Shown: one piece after another, positions 27,907-40,683 of the stretch
How the letters are laid out: the number at the start of each line of letters is the position of its first letter
Position numbering within the stretch: the first letter of the stretch is position 1
Assembly: GCA_003170275.1 (NCBI GenBank)
Contig: PNAM01000045.1
Location: forward strand, 32,635 to 76,197
Length of the DNA: 43,563 nucleotides
Source: Myxococcales bacterium
GTDB lineage: Bacteria; Myxococcota_A; Polyangia; Palsa-1104
Direction: 5' to 3'
The notes under the pieces: generated by a model
Databases searched by the model: none
What the model was told of the DNA's origin: nothing
The model's input: only the letters and a program-made list of their open reading frames with translations
Translations under genes and position numbers: made by a program

Positions 27907-29366
<1,460 letters not shown>

Positions 29367-29370
<4 letters not shown>

Positions 29371-32270
29371 CGCCGGCGCGCCCGATGCACCAGCCCGTCC
29401 AGCGTTCGCTCCCAGAAGTACACCGCGCGCGCCTCCGCCTGACGATCGGCCCCAGCCAGACGCACCGCAGCCAGATGCAGCAGCGCCGGCAAGATCGCCC
29501 TGCGGCGCGCCTCTGAGAGCTTGCGCACGGCGACCGCAACGCGCGCGCGTTGCGCGGCGAACGGCGGAGACAGCGGCGTCGCGGAGAGCACGGCTTGCAG
29601 CCGCGCCTGGCGGGCACGGAACTCGGCAGCGAGCGGGTCGCGCTCGCCGTCATTCGACCCGGGAACCGCGGCGTAGGCGTCGCGGCGGCGGCGGGCCAGC
29701 TCGCGGCGCTCGGCCAGGTCCAGGCCCAATCCGGCGGCGAGCACGTCGAGGCTGCGCACCAACAGCTCGGTGGCGTCAGCGTCGGGCTCGGCGTCCTCGT
29801 CGAGCAGATCGCAGACCAGCGCGCTGTCCGCTTCGAACAGTCGCTCGACCGCCGCGATCGCGTCAGCGCCGTAGCGCGCGACCTCGCGATGGTAGCCGGC
29901 GATCTCCAGCGCCACCACGTCGCCCGCTGCGCGCGCGGGGGCGAGCGCTTCGGTCAGGCGGGCCGCAAAGGCGTCCGCGCCGCCCTTTTCGGGCTCGTGC
30001 ACGCGCACGCGCAGGTGATCGCGCCGGCCCGGCCCGTCGACGTAGCGCATGAAGAACCAGCCGTCGAGCTCGCCCGCCGCCCGCGCCGCGCGCACCTCGG
30101 GCGCGACGATCTGCGCGAGCACGCGATCCGCGCGATCCGCCGCGCCGAACAGCTTGAACGTGCGCCATCCCTCGGCGGGCGGCGCCAGCCGGGGCGGCGG
30201 CACGCGTCCCATCTTGGCGACCGCCGCGCTCGCCGCCACCAGCCGCTCGGCCTCGTCCCAGTCGGGCGCGTCGACCATCGCCGCGACGATCTCGACGCGC
30301 CGCCCGGCCCGGTCGACGCCACGCTCGAGCGGCGGCCACACCTCGAACGCGCGCGGGCGCGTCGCATCCCGCGGCAGGCGTCGCAGCTCCTCGAGCGCGT
30401 CGGCCGACATCAGATCGATCAGCAGCAGCTCGTCTTCGTGACCCACCTGCACGCGGCGCGGCACGCCGGCCCGCTTACGCCACGCGGCGAGCGCGCGACG
30501 GTCGGCGACCTCGGGGAGCTGCCAGCTCGCCGGCGCGACCACGAACCCCTCGATCGAAATGCGCGGCAGCCGCGCGAGGCCGGCGAGCGGACCGAGCGAC
30601 AGCGCCCACGGCGCGTGCTGTCGCTGCAGGCTCCAACCGGTCAACAGCTGCCACACGCCCGGCGCCGCCGTGGTCGAGCGCAAGCGATGCAGCGGCGACG
30701 GCACCACCTGCGCATCGCCGCGCCTGAGCGCCAACGGATCGAGCGCCGCCGCATCGGCGCACAGCTCGAGCTCGGCGGGCGTCACCGCGCGGTCGCAGGA
30801 GCCGGACAGCGCGAGCACGCCCGCGCGCACCGGCGGGTGCACCGCCAGATCGGCCAGCGCGCGCGTCGGCGCGAACGCCACATCGAGCCGCGTCTCCGAC
30901 GGGCGCGCGCTCTGCTCCGCCGCCGCCAGCTCGCCGAGCGCAGCCTCGAGTGGCGCGCCGACCGCGCCGGCAAAGCGTCCCCAGCTGGCACCGGCCGGCG
31001 CGTGCAGCGCCAACAGCCAGCCGGTCCCGGCCGGGGTGCGCGGCGGCTCGCGCATCGGCGTGAGCACCAGCTCGCAGGTGGGCGGCGTGGCGCCGGGTGG
31101 GGTCACCGCGTCGAGCTCGGCCGCGGAGAAATGGACCTCGCCGGCGCCCGCGTGCGCGCAAGCCAACAGTCGATCGACGAGCAGCGCGAGCAGCGCCGGC
31201 GGCGGCGCGTGCCCGGCGCGTGGCGTGTCACCGGTGAGCGGCGTTCCGTAGTCGCCCGCCGCGAGCGCTTGCAGATCGAGCGCGCCCGCACCGAAGACCT
31301 CGGTGATCCCGTCCAGCGCCTCGCCGATGGCCGGATCGAGCAGGCGCTCCGCCGCCGGCGGGACCAGCGCGTCCTGCAGCCGCGTGAGCAGCTCCGCCAA
31401 CCCGGCCGCGCGCTCGACGGCGACGCGCGAAACCTGCGGCTCGGCCTTCGGCGCGAACACCAGCACCGCGTGCAGCGGCTCCGCCGCGCCACCCGGCAGT
31501 CGCGCCAACGCCTCGCGCGCCGCGGCGATCGCCGCGCCCGGCGCGCGCGCGGCGCCGTCGAGCAGCGTAGCGACCTCGTCGAGCTCGGGCGAGCTGCCGC
31601 TGAGCCGCGCGCGCATCCACTCGAGCGGCGGCGGGCCGACCAGCGGCGGCTCGAGGTCGTGCACCAGCAGCCCGTCGTCGACCAGCACGCGCAGGTACTC
31701 GTCGAGCGCGTCGGCATCGCCCGCCTCGCGCTCGGCGAGCGCCGCGCGCACCTCCGGCCAGGCGCGCCACTCCGCCGCCGACGCCAGCACCGCCGCCAGC
31801 GTCTCGTCGAGATCGGTGCGACGCGCGCGCGCCGGCAGCTCCTCGCCGAACGCCAGCCACTCGGCGGCGCCCGCCGACTCGAGCAGCGACGGCGCGACTC
31901 GCAGCCGCACACGATCGCGCAGGCGCGGATCGTCGAGCAGCGCGCGCCCGAACGCCGCCAGCCGCCCCCACGCGACGGTCAGGTGCGCGTGCGGCGCGCC
32001 GGTGTCGATGCGCGTGCGCGGCCCCAGCCGCCCGACGCCCACGCCCGCCCACAGCCCGTGCGGCGTGGCCCGGAACGCCGCGCGTCGCGCGTAGTTGCCC
32101 AGCGCGCGCGCAGTCTTTCCACTCTTCTTGTCGAGTAGCGCGGGATTCGAGAGCGCCAGCGCGGCCGCCGGCAGCGGTTGGCGAAAGATCGTACCGGCCG
32201 CGCGGCCCAGCGCCGCGATCGGGAGCAGCGGCGCGCGCACCAGCACGCGCGAGATCAGCCTCGGGGCCAT
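29367..32270 (-). CDS. LanB-type dehydratase (glutamylation plus SpaB_C/thiopeptide-type elimination domain)
   Basis: About 967 residues from ATG 32270; GTG 32279 is equally placed. The length matches full LanB/NisB enzymes. The N-terminal glutamylation domain shows KTARALGNYARRAAFRATPH with GLWAG (the RRxxFRxTPxGLxAG motif), followed by long Ala-rich helices. HEDELLLIDLMSADALEELRR is the typical 'gDneLllDL' segment. From about residue 735 the elimination domain reads WFFMRYVDGPGRRDHLRVRV, then VALEIAGYHREVARYGAD and FEADSALVCDLL, matching the thiopeptide-type bacteriocin biosynthesis (SpaB_C) family. In this class glutamyl-tRNA activates Ser/Thr of a precursor, then Glu is eliminated. No precursor peptide, LanC cyclase or exporter is visible. 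It follows the FKBP gene by 17 nt, which suggests co-expression. Confidence 0.88.
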
Positions 32271-32287
32271 CGGCCCCACTCTACCTC

Positions 32288-33202
<915 letters not shown>

Positions 33203-33234
33203 GGTCGCGGACCATACCAGATACTGCGCTAACG

Positions 33235-33693
33235 ATGAAGAACCTCGACGTGAAGCGTACTCACAAGCTGCTCAACCAGATCATGGAGTTCGAGCTGGCC
33301 GGGGTGGTCCGCTACACCCACTACTCGCTGATGATCACCGGGCCCAACCGCATCCCCATCGTGCAGTTCATGAAGGCGCAGGCCTCCGAGTCGCTGCTGC
33401 ACGCGCAGCAGGTGGGCGAGCTGCTCACCGGCCTCGAGGGTCACCCGTCGCTGCGCATCGCCTCGATCGAGGAGAGCCACCAGCACAACGTCGAGACCAT
33501 CCTGCACGAGAGCCTCGCGCACGAGGAGAAAGCGCTCGATCTGTACAAGGCGCTGCTCGACACGGTCAAGGACTCGAGCGTGTACCTGGAGGAGTTCGCG
33601 CGCACGCAGATCGGCCAGGAGGAGCTGCACGGGATCGAGCTGCGCAAGATGCTGCGTGACATCGGCGCGCCGTCCAAGAAGCGCGCGCACTGA
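33235..33693 (+). CDS. Bacterioferritin/ferritin-like di-iron protein
   Basis: 152 residues, a four-helix bundle length. The opening helix LLNQIMEFELAGVVRYTHYS has the family Glu of the ferroxidase site, ASESLLHAQQVGE gives Glu and His, and later helices have HESLAHEEKALDLYKAL and QIGQEELHGIELRKML. Typical bacterioferritins bind haem through a Met in the second helix (DEMKHA); here that block is ASESLLHA without a Met, so the protein probably lacks the haem. It would store or detoxify iron or protect DNA. Divergent from the FKBP-LanB operon by 32 nt; tail-to-tail with the P450 by 6 nt. Confidence 0.85.
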   Translation: MKNLDVKRTHKLLNQIMEFELAGVVRYTHYSLMITGPNRIPIVQFMKAQASESLLHAQQVGELLTGLEGHPSLRIASIEESHQHNVETILHESLAHEEKALDLYKALLDTVKDSSVYLEEFARTQIGQEELHGIELRKMLRDIGAPSKKRAH

Positions 33694-33699
33694 ACGGGA

Positions 33700-35022
33700 T
33701 CAAGCGGCGCGACGAATCATCGGCACGCCGCCCACCGGCCGCAGCGTGAGCAGCGGCGCCATCTCGATGGTCTCGCAGGCGAGCTCCAGACGCTGGCGCT
33801 GCGTCACCGTCGCCAAGATCAGCTGCGCCTCCATCATCGAGAACTGATTGCCCAGACACTGGCGCGGCCCGCCGAGAAACGGGAAATAGGCGAAGCGCGG
33901 CCGCGCCGCCGCGCGCTCGGGCGAAAAACGCTCCGGCTCGAACGCGTCGGGCCGCTCCCACACCGACGGCAACCGGTGCGTGAGATAGGAGCTCGCGAGC
34001 AGCCAGGTCCCGCGCGGCACCGACCAGTCGCCGATCTGATCGTCGGCCTCGGTGTTGCGCATCGTCGACCACACCGGCGGATAGAGTCGCATCGACTCCT
34101 CGATCACCATGCGCGTGTAGCGCAGCCGCTCGAGATCCTCGAAGCCCGCCTCGCGCCCGCCCAGCACCTCGCTCACCTCCGCGCGCAACCGCCGCTCGAC
34201 CTCGGGATGCTTGCCGACCAGGAAGAAGGTCCACGCCAGCGCGGTCGCGGTGGTCTCGTGCCCGGCGAAGAACATGGTCATCACTTCGTCGCGCAGCTGG
34301 CGATCGCTCATGCCCTCGCCGGTCTCCTCGTCGCGCGCCGCGAGCAACATGGAGATCAGGTCGCTCTCGCCCGGCGCGCGCCGCCGCTCGGCGATCATCC
34401 CATAGACCACCTGGTCGACCTCGCGCACGCGCGCGGCAAACCGCCGGTTGGCGCCGCTCGGCACCCACAGCGGCAGGTTCACCGGCGCCATGATCCGTCG
34501 CATCAGCCCTTCGTTGAGAGCTGCGAAGCTCTCCCCGCAACGGTCGACGACCGCGCTCACGTCGGCGCCGAGGATGGTCTCGCCGACGATGCGCAGCGTC
34601 AGGTGGGTCATCTCCGCCGCCAGATCGAGGCGCTCGCCGGTCCAGCGCCCGGTCATCTCGGTGGTCGCGCGCACCATGCTCGCCGCCAGGAGCTGAAGCC
34701 GCTGCTTGTGGAACGCCGGCTGGACGATGCGTCGCTGCCGCTTCCAGAGCTCGCCCTCGCTGGTCACCAGCCCGTCGCCGAGGAGCAGGTTGCTGAGGCG
34801 CCCGTAGCCGGTGGTGCGCTTGGAGTAGTTCTTCACCCGGTCCTGCAGCACGTGCTGCACGTCGGCGGGCCGCGTGATCAAGTGGATCCACCACTTGGCG
34901 ACGCGAAAGCGCGCGGTCTCGCCGAACTCGCGCACCGTCTCCGAGATCATGCGCAGCGGATCGGCGCCGAGCGCACGCGCGTTGCCAAGCAGCCAGTTGC
35001 CTTTGGGACCCGGCGGCAGCAT
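33700..35022 (-). CDS. Cytochrome P450
   Basis: 440 residues starting MLPPGPKGNWLLGN, the usual Pro-rich entry of a P450 with no membrane anchor. The I-helix oxygen-binding motif is FFAGHETTATALAW (about residue 250), the K-helix ExxR is EESMRLYPP, and the haem loop is PFLGGPRQCLGNQF with the ligand Cys near residue 387. All are intact, so it should be an active monooxygenase. It is of the class with high resemblance to fatty acid or general CYP102/CYP4-like bacterial enzymes; I cannot assign a subfamily or substrate by eye. No ferredoxin or reductase gene is adjacent. It is followed by the bacterioferritin-like gene (convergent). Confidence 0.95.
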   Translation of the reverse strand: MLPPGPKGNWLLGNARALGADPLRMISETVREFGETARFRVAKWWIHLITRPADVQHVLQDRVKNYSKRTTGYGRLSNLLLGDGLVTSEGELWKRQRRIVQPAFHKQRLQLLAASMVRATTEMTGRWTGERLDLAAEMTHLTLRIVGETILGADVSAVVDRCGESFAALNEGLMRRIMAPVNLPLWVPSGANRRFAARVREVDQVVYGMIAERRRAPGESDLISMLLAARDEETGEGMSDRQLRDEVMTMFFAGHETTATALAWTFFLVGKHPEVERRLRAEVSEVLGGREAGFEDLERLRYTRMVIEESMRLYPPVWSTMRNTEADDQIGDWSVPRGTWLLASSYLTHRLPSVWERPDAFEPERFSPERAAARPRFAYFPFLGGPRQCLGNQFSMMEAQLILATVTQRQRLELACETIEMAPLLTLRPVGGVPMIRRAA

Positions 35023-35044
35023 GGCGCCACCTTACTACGTCGCG

Positions 35045-36298
35045 CTACGGCGGGCAGCCGGGGGCGCCGGTGGGCTTGCCGCCTTGCGTGCAGGGGACGC
35101 ACTTGTGATCGGTCTGGCAGTCGCCTTTGGAGATCGCCAGGCCCTGCAAGCCGAACTTGAGGCAGTCGGAGAGGCACACGCCGGTGTAGTTGCCGAGCAA
35201 GAGGTTGTTGGCGGTGCAGGCGGTGGGCTTGAACGCCGGATCGAGGTTCTCCGACGGGACGCACAGATCTCCCGTGGTGCACGTGTTGGCGCCCAGGTTG
35301 GCCTGCAGCGACATCGGGATCGAAGTGGTCGGCACGCACTTGCCCTCGGTGGTGTTGCTCTTCATGCAGCACGCGGCGAACGGCACCGCCGGCTTGGTCG
35401 GCCCCGGATCGCACGACAAGCGACACGCGCCGGTCTCCTTGCCGTCGAGCGGCGAGTAGCACGGGACGCAGCGCTCGAACGCCGCGCAGGTGGCCTGCGG
35501 GATCTGGCTCGCCTGCATCGCCACCTCGGGGATCGCCAGGTTGAGGCAGCGTCCCTCGGCGCCGTTCACCGACGTGCAGGTCGGCGGGATGAACTGGCCG
35601 CCCGCTTCGATGATCGTATCGGGCGCGCAAAAGCCGCCCGGGCACGCCGCGAGCAGCGTCTGCTGGGCGCCCGGGACCAACGCCGCGGCCACGCAGTGCG
35701 CGCCGCCCGCCGTGCCGCACGCCGGCAGCGTCGACGGATCGAGCACCGGCGGTCCCACGTGCGGGCACACCGGCGGGCTGCCGCCACCGTCGCCGGCGGG
35801 CGTCGCGCTCTTGCACTGCCCGACGTCGCACGCGCCGGTGGTGGTGCCGTCGAGCGGGCTGATGCACGGCACGCACTTCTCGCCGTCGTCGCACACGTCC
35901 ACCGGCAACAGCGGCGCGTTCTTCTTCACCTGCGGGATGCACACGCTCAAGCACACGCCCACCGCGTTCGACAGCGAGGTGCACGCCTTGGGGATCGGAA
36001 TGCCGCCGGCGCGCACGTACGGATCGGGCATGCACACGCCGCCCGCCGGGCAGGTGTCGAGCAGCCCCGACGCCTCGGCCGGCACCTCCGCGGTCGGCAC
36101 GCAGTGCGCGTGGCCGTCGTCGACGCAGCACGCCGGGAGCGAATTCGGATCGAGCTTCTCCCAGGTCGGCGCGCACGAGGACGGTTGCGCCGCCGGGCCA
36201 CCCGCGCCCACGCCGCCGTCGTCGCCCGCCAGGCCGGGGTCGTAGCCGCCGCAGCCGGCGATCCACAACAGCATCAAAACCAGCCTTGCGCGACCCAT
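35045..36298 (-). CDS. Cys-rich lipoprotein with three ~115-residue repeats
   Basis: 417 residues. The leader ends LVLMLLWIAGCGGYD (lipobox). The mature chain has three internal repeats, recognised by LPACCVDDGHAHCVPTAEV / LPACGTAGGAHCVAAALV / FAACCMKSNTTEGKCVPT, each later followed by CTS/CTA, a GxC segment, and KCVPCISPLDG / RCVPCYSPLDG / KCVPCTQGGKP. The many paired Cys suggest disulphide-stabilised surface modules. I recognise the style from myxobacterial and related genomes but cannot name a family or function. It lies between a P450 and a hydroxyacid dehydrogenase on the same strand. A 16-bp inverted repeat sits in its upstream region. Confidence 0.87.
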   Translation of the reverse strand: MGRARLVLMLLWIAGCGGYDPGLAGDDGGVGAGGPAAQPSSCAPTWEKLDPNSLPACCVDDGHAHCVPTAEVPAEASGLLDTCPAGGVCMPDPYVRAGGIPIPKACTSLSNAVGVCLSVCIPQVKKNAPLLPVDVCDDGEKCVPCISPLDGTTTGACDVGQCKSATPAGDGGGSPPVCPHVGPPVLDPSTLPACGTAGGAHCVAAALVPGAQQTLLAACPGGFCAPDTIIEAGGQFIPPTCTSVNGAEGRCLNLAIPEVAMQASQIPQATCAAFERCVPCYSPLDGKETGACRLSCDPGPTKPAVPFAACCMKSNTTEGKCVPTTSIPMSLQANLGANTCTTGDLCVPSENLDPAFKPTACTANNLLLGNYTGVCLSDCLKFGLQGLAISKGDCQTDHKCVPCTQGGKPTGAPGCPP

Positions 36299-36356
36299 CA
36301 GCGGCCTCCCGACGGCTCTCTACATCAAGCCGCGGGCCAGTCTGAAAATGCGTAGA

Positions 36357-36372
36357 TCCGTATACTTACGGA
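36357..36372. promoter_or_regulatory. Perfect inverted repeat upstream of the Cys-rich lipoprotein
   Basis: tccgta-tact-tacgga lies about 60-75 nt upstream of ATG 36298, in the 109-nt gap after the dehydrogenase stop. It could be an operator or a hairpin between the two genes. The gap is less GC-rich than its flanks, which fits a promoter. Confidence 0.4.
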
Positions 36373-36407
36373 GGGGTCGCGTGCGTCAGCGGGGCCGCAC
36401 CCGGTCC

Positions 36408-37319
<912 letters not shown>

Positions 37320-37345
37320 CCCGACAATGTACACTCCCGCGCAGC

Positions 37346-38839
37346 GTGGCGCGTATCGCACCGACCGGCCGGCAGAGCGGCGATCTCAAGCTCTATCCCG
37401 TCGCGCCCGACGTCTATCTGTACCGCGGGTTCTTCAGCAACTCGGGCGTGCTGGTGCTGCCCGGCGGCGTGGTGGTGGTCGACACGCAGATCACGCCGAT
37501 GGCCGGCGAGCGGCTGCGCAAGGCGATCGCGGCGGTGACCGACAAGCCGATCACCCACGTGATCAACACGCACTACCACGGCGATCACGCCGGCGGGAAC
37601 CTGGCCTTCCCCGACGCCGAGATCATCGCCACCGCCGAGACCGAACGCTACATCCACGAGCGCGACGAGGAACGGCTCGACTACGCGCGCACCTTCGGGC
37701 TGCAGTTCCAGGACGTGCCGGCGGTCGCGCCACCGACACGCACGTTCACCGGCAAGCTGTCACTCGACGTGGGCGGCGAGGTGCTCGAGCTGTTCCAGGC
37801 CGGCCGCGTCGAGACGCCCGATGCGTGCGTGGTGTGGTGGCCGTCGCGCAAGGTGCTCTTGCCGGGCGACGGCGTGGCGACCGTGTCGTATCCGTACCTG
37901 GGCGTGCCGTTCCTCGACGAGGGGCTGCAAGACGACGGGCAATGGATCGAGTTCTTGCGCACTATGAAGGGCCTGGGCGCCGAGTACGTGCTCGCCGGGC
38001 ACGGGCAGGGCCTGCAAGGCAAGGAGCGCATCGAGGCGCGGCTCGATCTCCTGATCGCGCTGTTCACCGATCTGTTCGCCGCGGTGAAGGAGGAGCTGGC
38101 GAAGAACACGCCGCTCGCCGAGCTGGTGCTGGCGGTCGACGCCAAGCTCGCGCGCTACGCCAGGCACAAGGACCTCGAGCAGAACACGGTCTCGCAGCGC
38201 TTCGCGATCTATCGCGCGTACAACAGCGCGCGGCCCGATCGGCGTGGCAAGGGCTGGTGGCACGACTTCCGCCCGTCGGTGATCAAGCGCGCGAGCGCCG
38301 AAGAGGCCAAGCCGATCCTCGAGGTGGTGACCGATCAGACGCTGTCGGCGACGGTGCGCGGCCTGGCGAAGCGGCACGGGCCCTTGGCGCACACGGTGCT
38401 CGAGGGTTGGCTCGCGGCGCATCCGGACCACGCCGCGGCGCACGCGCTGCTCGCCGATGTGCTGTTCGATTCCGCCGCCGGCATCTCGCCGGTGGTCGAC
38501 GCGACCGAGTACATCGCCGCCGCCGCGCGCGAGGCCAAGGCCGCGCTGGCGCTCGACGCGACCTGCAAGCTCGCGCTGCTCAACCTGGGCTGCATCGACA
38601 TCTGGAGCGCGATGGTGCTGGCGCAGTCGATGGCGCCAGGGATCGCGCGCATCACCGCGGCGCTCGAGGCTGGCGACCTGACCACCAAGCAGCGGCGCAA
38701 GGCCGCCTTCTTCCTCGGCAAGGCGCACCAGTTCGAGCTGCGCGACGAAGAATGCGACCGCTGGCTGCGCCAGGCGATGCCCGCGTGGCTGCGCTTCGCC
38801 TACCCTCTGGTCCGCCACAAGCTACGCTCGATCCCGTAG
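37346..38839 (+). CDS. MBL-fold metallohydrolase with helical (TPR-like/SCP-like) C-terminal half
   Basis: 497 residues from GTG 37346. The metallo-beta-lactamase fold covers residues about 15-240. [11 protein letters not shown] gives HxHxDH at residues 76-81, with a further ligand Asp in [13 protein letters not shown] and His in VLAGHGQGL. The C-terminal half (about 245-497) is helical, with [19 protein letters not shown] and [21 protein letters not shown] TPR-like packing. This resembles alkylsulfatase- or SdsA-like two-domain enzymes, though I do not see enough to name one. It likely hydrolyses an ester, thioester or sulfate. Its 3' end overlaps the convergent methyltransferase gene by 18 nt. 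Confidence 0.88.
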   Translation: MARIAPTGRQSGDLKLYPVAPDVYLYRGFFSNSGVLVLPGGVVVVDTQITPMAGERLRKAIAAVTDKPITHVINTHYHGDHAGGNLAFPDAEIIATAETERYIHERDEERLDYARTFGLQFQDVPAVAPPTRTFTGKLSLDVGGEVLELFQAGRVETPDACVVWWPSRKVLLPGDGVATVSYPYLGVPFLDEGLQDDGQWIEFLRTMKGLGAEYVLAGHGQGLQGKERIEARLDLLIALFTDLFAAVKEELAKNTPLAELVLAVDAKLARYARHKDLEQNTVSQRFAIYRAYNSARPDRRGKGWWHDFRPSVIKRASAEEAKPILEVVTDQTLSATVRGLAKRHGPLAHTVLEGWLAAHPDHAAAHALLADVLFDSAAGISPVVDATEYIAAAAREAKAALALDATCKLALLNLGCIDIWSAMVLAQSMAPGIARITAALEAGDLTTKQRRKAAFFLGKAHQFELRDEECDRWLRQAMPAWLRFAYPLVRHKLRSIP

Positions 38840-39721
38840 GAGGGCGACGTCTTGGGTGCAGCCGACGCGGCGCGTGCGGGCGACGGGCGCGAAGGCCGTG
38901 ACCTGCTGGTCGAAGGTCCAGCTCTGAAACCGGGCGAACCCGTGCCGCGCGGCGAGCGCCTCGAGCTCGCGCGGCGCAAAGTGCAGGCGCGGGATCTCGC
39001 CCAGGAGCTGCACCAGCCAGCGCAACGGACCGCGCGCGGACTCGTACACTTGCGTGCGAATGAAGCTCACGATCACCTCGCGACGCGCACTCCCCGACGA
39101 CAGATCGGACAGCAGCGCCTCGACGCGCGCGCGCGGCAGGTAGTGGATGAGCCCCTCGAGCACGAAGCACGCCGGCTCGTCCCGATCGAAGTGGGTCGCG
39201 GCGAGCGCGTCGAGCACCGACTCGCGCATCAGATCGACGCCGGCGCGCTCGACGTGGTGGTTGGAGTCGATCATGGTGTCGACAAGCTCGCGCTTGCGCG
39301 CGCCGATCCCCGGCAGATCGAGCTCGATCCAGGTCACGCCCTCGAGCCGCGCCGCGAACCGCGACGGGCGCATGTCGTAGCCCGCGCCGATCACCACCAC
39401 CTGCTTGCAGCCGCCGGCAACCGCCAGCAGCACCAGCTGGTCGATCGAACGGTGCCGCACGCAGTGCGCGGTCTGCAGCTCGTCGATCGCGCGCCACAGC
39501 GGCGGCAGCGTGAAGCGCGCGTAGCGGATCGATTGCAAGAGCCAGTGATCGTCGATCAACCGGCCCGCCCACGCGTCGTGCAGGATGCGCTCGCGCGCCG
39601 GCAGCGTCGATTCCTTCATGCGCAGGAGCGCGTTGGCGCCCGCGATCATCGAGCAGCGCGCGCGCGGCTCGACCGTCGTCAACGCGCGTGTGGCCTCGAT
39701 CGCCGCGCCTGCGCCGTTCAC
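38822..39721 (-). CDS. LCMT/TIGR00027-like SAM-dependent methyltransferase
   Basis: 299 residues from GTG 39721, which overlaps the stop of the upstream hydroxylase gene (GTGA), so translation is coupled. The fold shows the leucine-carboxyl-methyltransferase (PPM) style: RHRSIDQLVLLAVAGG leads to the SAM loop KQVVVIGAGYDMRPSRF, then VTWIELDLPGIGARKRELV with the acidic SAM contact and ACFVLEGLIHYLPRARVEAL. This family methylates carboxyl or hydroxyl groups of small molecules, often in polyketide or lipid biosynthesis in actinobacteria and myxobacteria. Genomic position behind a membrane hydroxylase/desaturase suggests O-methylation of its product. Tail-to-tail overlap with the MBL gene. Confidence 0.87.
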   Translation of the reverse strand: MNGAGAAIEATRALTTVEPRARCSMIAGANALLRMKESTLPARERILHDAWAGRLIDDHWLLQSIRYARFTLPPLWRAIDELQTAHCVRHRSIDQLVLLAVAGGCKQVVVIGAGYDMRPSRFAARLEGVTWIELDLPGIGARKRELVDTMIDSNHHVERAGVDLMRESVLDALAATHFDRDEPACFVLEGLIHYLPRARVEALLSDLSSGSARREVIVSFIRTQVYESARGPLRWLVQLLGEIPRLHFAPRELEALAARHGFARFQSWTFDQQVTAFAPVARTRRVGCTQDVALLRDRA

Positions 39722-40488
39722 GCGGCGACCAGCTCCGGCTTGCGCGGGATATCCTTGGCCTGCGGCTTGGCCTCTTCGAAGCTCGGGTTGGCCGCCGCTT
39801 CCTCGTCGGTGAGCACCGCCTTCTGCGTGCCGAACAGGAGGTCGCAGATCGGCAACAGGAAGTTGATGTTGGCCGAGAGATCGATGTGGTGGATGTAGTG
39901 ATGGCGATCGAGCCACTGAAACCAGCGCAGGTGCTCGATCGCGCGATCGGCCGGCGTGTGGATGACCCCGTGCACGTACGCCAGCAGCCACGACACGAAG
40001 CCGAGCGTCACCAGCGTCGAGACGAAGAACGGCAGGCTGTGCGTCAGGAGCCACGCCGGCGCGAGGATGAGCGGGATGCCGACCACGAAGTGCAGCCCGA
40101 TCTGGCTCCACTCGGTCAGCCAGTTGTCGAGCGCGTTGTCGCTCATCTGAAACGGCACCAGCGGCTTGCGGAAGCGCATGAACTCGTACTTGCCGTGCTG
40201 CACGTAGTTTTTCGGCGGGAACAGCGCGAAGTGATGGCCGGCGTGGTGGATGTCGCGGATGAACTTCAGGCCCGGGATCCGGCCGTGGTACATCACGCCG
40301 TGCACCAACCACTCGCCGAGCGAGATGAGCGGGATGGTGTAGAGCGGCCCGGCCAGGATCGCGCCGAGCGTGCTCGCATGGGCGAGCAGTAGAGTTGCGA
40401 AGCTCCAGGCGGTGATCGTGCTCAGCGCGAACAGCCAGCGCGTTCCGGACACCGTGATCTCGTGCTTGTGGATCTTGTTGGTCTGCAC
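39718..40488 (-). CDS. Membrane di-iron fatty acid hydroxylase/sterol desaturase-family enzyme
   Basis: About 256 residues from GTG 40488, preceded by GGAGAAG at 7 nt spacing. An in-frame ATG at 40578 would extend the protein into the AT-rich leader and is less likely. His boxes that bind the di-iron centre are HGVMYHG, HHAGHH and RHHYIHH, between several membrane helices (LFALSTITAWSFATLLLAHA, LGAILAGPLYTIPLISLGEW, FFVSTLVTLGFVSWLLAYV). Such enzymes hydroxylate or desaturate fatty acids, sterols or carotenoids with O2. It is coupled (GTGA) to the methyltransferase. An AT-rich, repeat-bearing region lies directly upstream. Confidence 0.9.
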   Translation of the reverse strand: MQTNKIHKHEITVSGTRWLFALSTITAWSFATLLLAHASTLGAILAGPLYTIPLISLGEWLVHGVMYHGRIPGLKFIRDIHHAGHHFALFPPKNYVQHGKYEFMRFRKPLVPFQMSDNALDNWLTEWSQIGLHFVVGIPLILAPAWLLTHSLPFFVSTLVTLGFVSWLLAYVHGVIHTPADRAIEHLRWFQWLDRHHYIHHIDLSANINFLLPICDLLFGTQKAVLTDEEAAANPSFEEAKPQAKDIPRKPELVAA

Positions 40489-40683
40489 CGGTCGTCTTCT
40501 CCGAATTCCAGCGGGGTTGGAACCGTACAGCTGGAATACAAGAAGCGTGCTAACTTGACGCATTAGGTCAAATATCAACTTAGTAGAATAAATACAAATT
40601 GGTAGAGCAGGATACCAAGACGAAATCTTGAACGAAAAGTATGGAAGACTACGTCTAGGTGGCTAGTGCAATGACCAGGTGCG
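40489..40683. promoter_or_regulatory. AT-rich intergenic control region with several inverted repeats
   Basis: This 195-base gap is far more AT-rich than the rest of the window, mainly in 40556-40660. On the minus strand it offers TTGATA/TTGACC-like -35 candidates towards the hydroxylase gene, but no convincing paired -10. Inverted repeats are ttgac-N7-gtcaa (40555-40571), caaga-N5-tcttg (40616-40630) and agac-N3-gtct (40646-40656). The last part also follows the P450 stop at 40684. It probably holds the promoter of the hydroxylase/methyltransferase pair and binding sites for a regulator or nucleoid protein. Confidence 0.5.

Noticed and set aside
29550..32138. Very long plus-strand open frame (over 860 codons) opposite the LanB gene
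   Set aside because: Arg/Gln/Ala-rich product without motifs, typical of antisense frames in GC-rich DNA; the opposite strand encodes clear LanB motifs.
40598..40640. tRNA-like words: ttggtagagca (D-arm style) followed by a 5-bp stem caaga/tcttg
   Set aside because: The stem loop is 5 nt, not 7, and there is no T-arm (ggttcgaatcc-like), acceptor stem or CCA. I treat it as part of an AT-rich control region.
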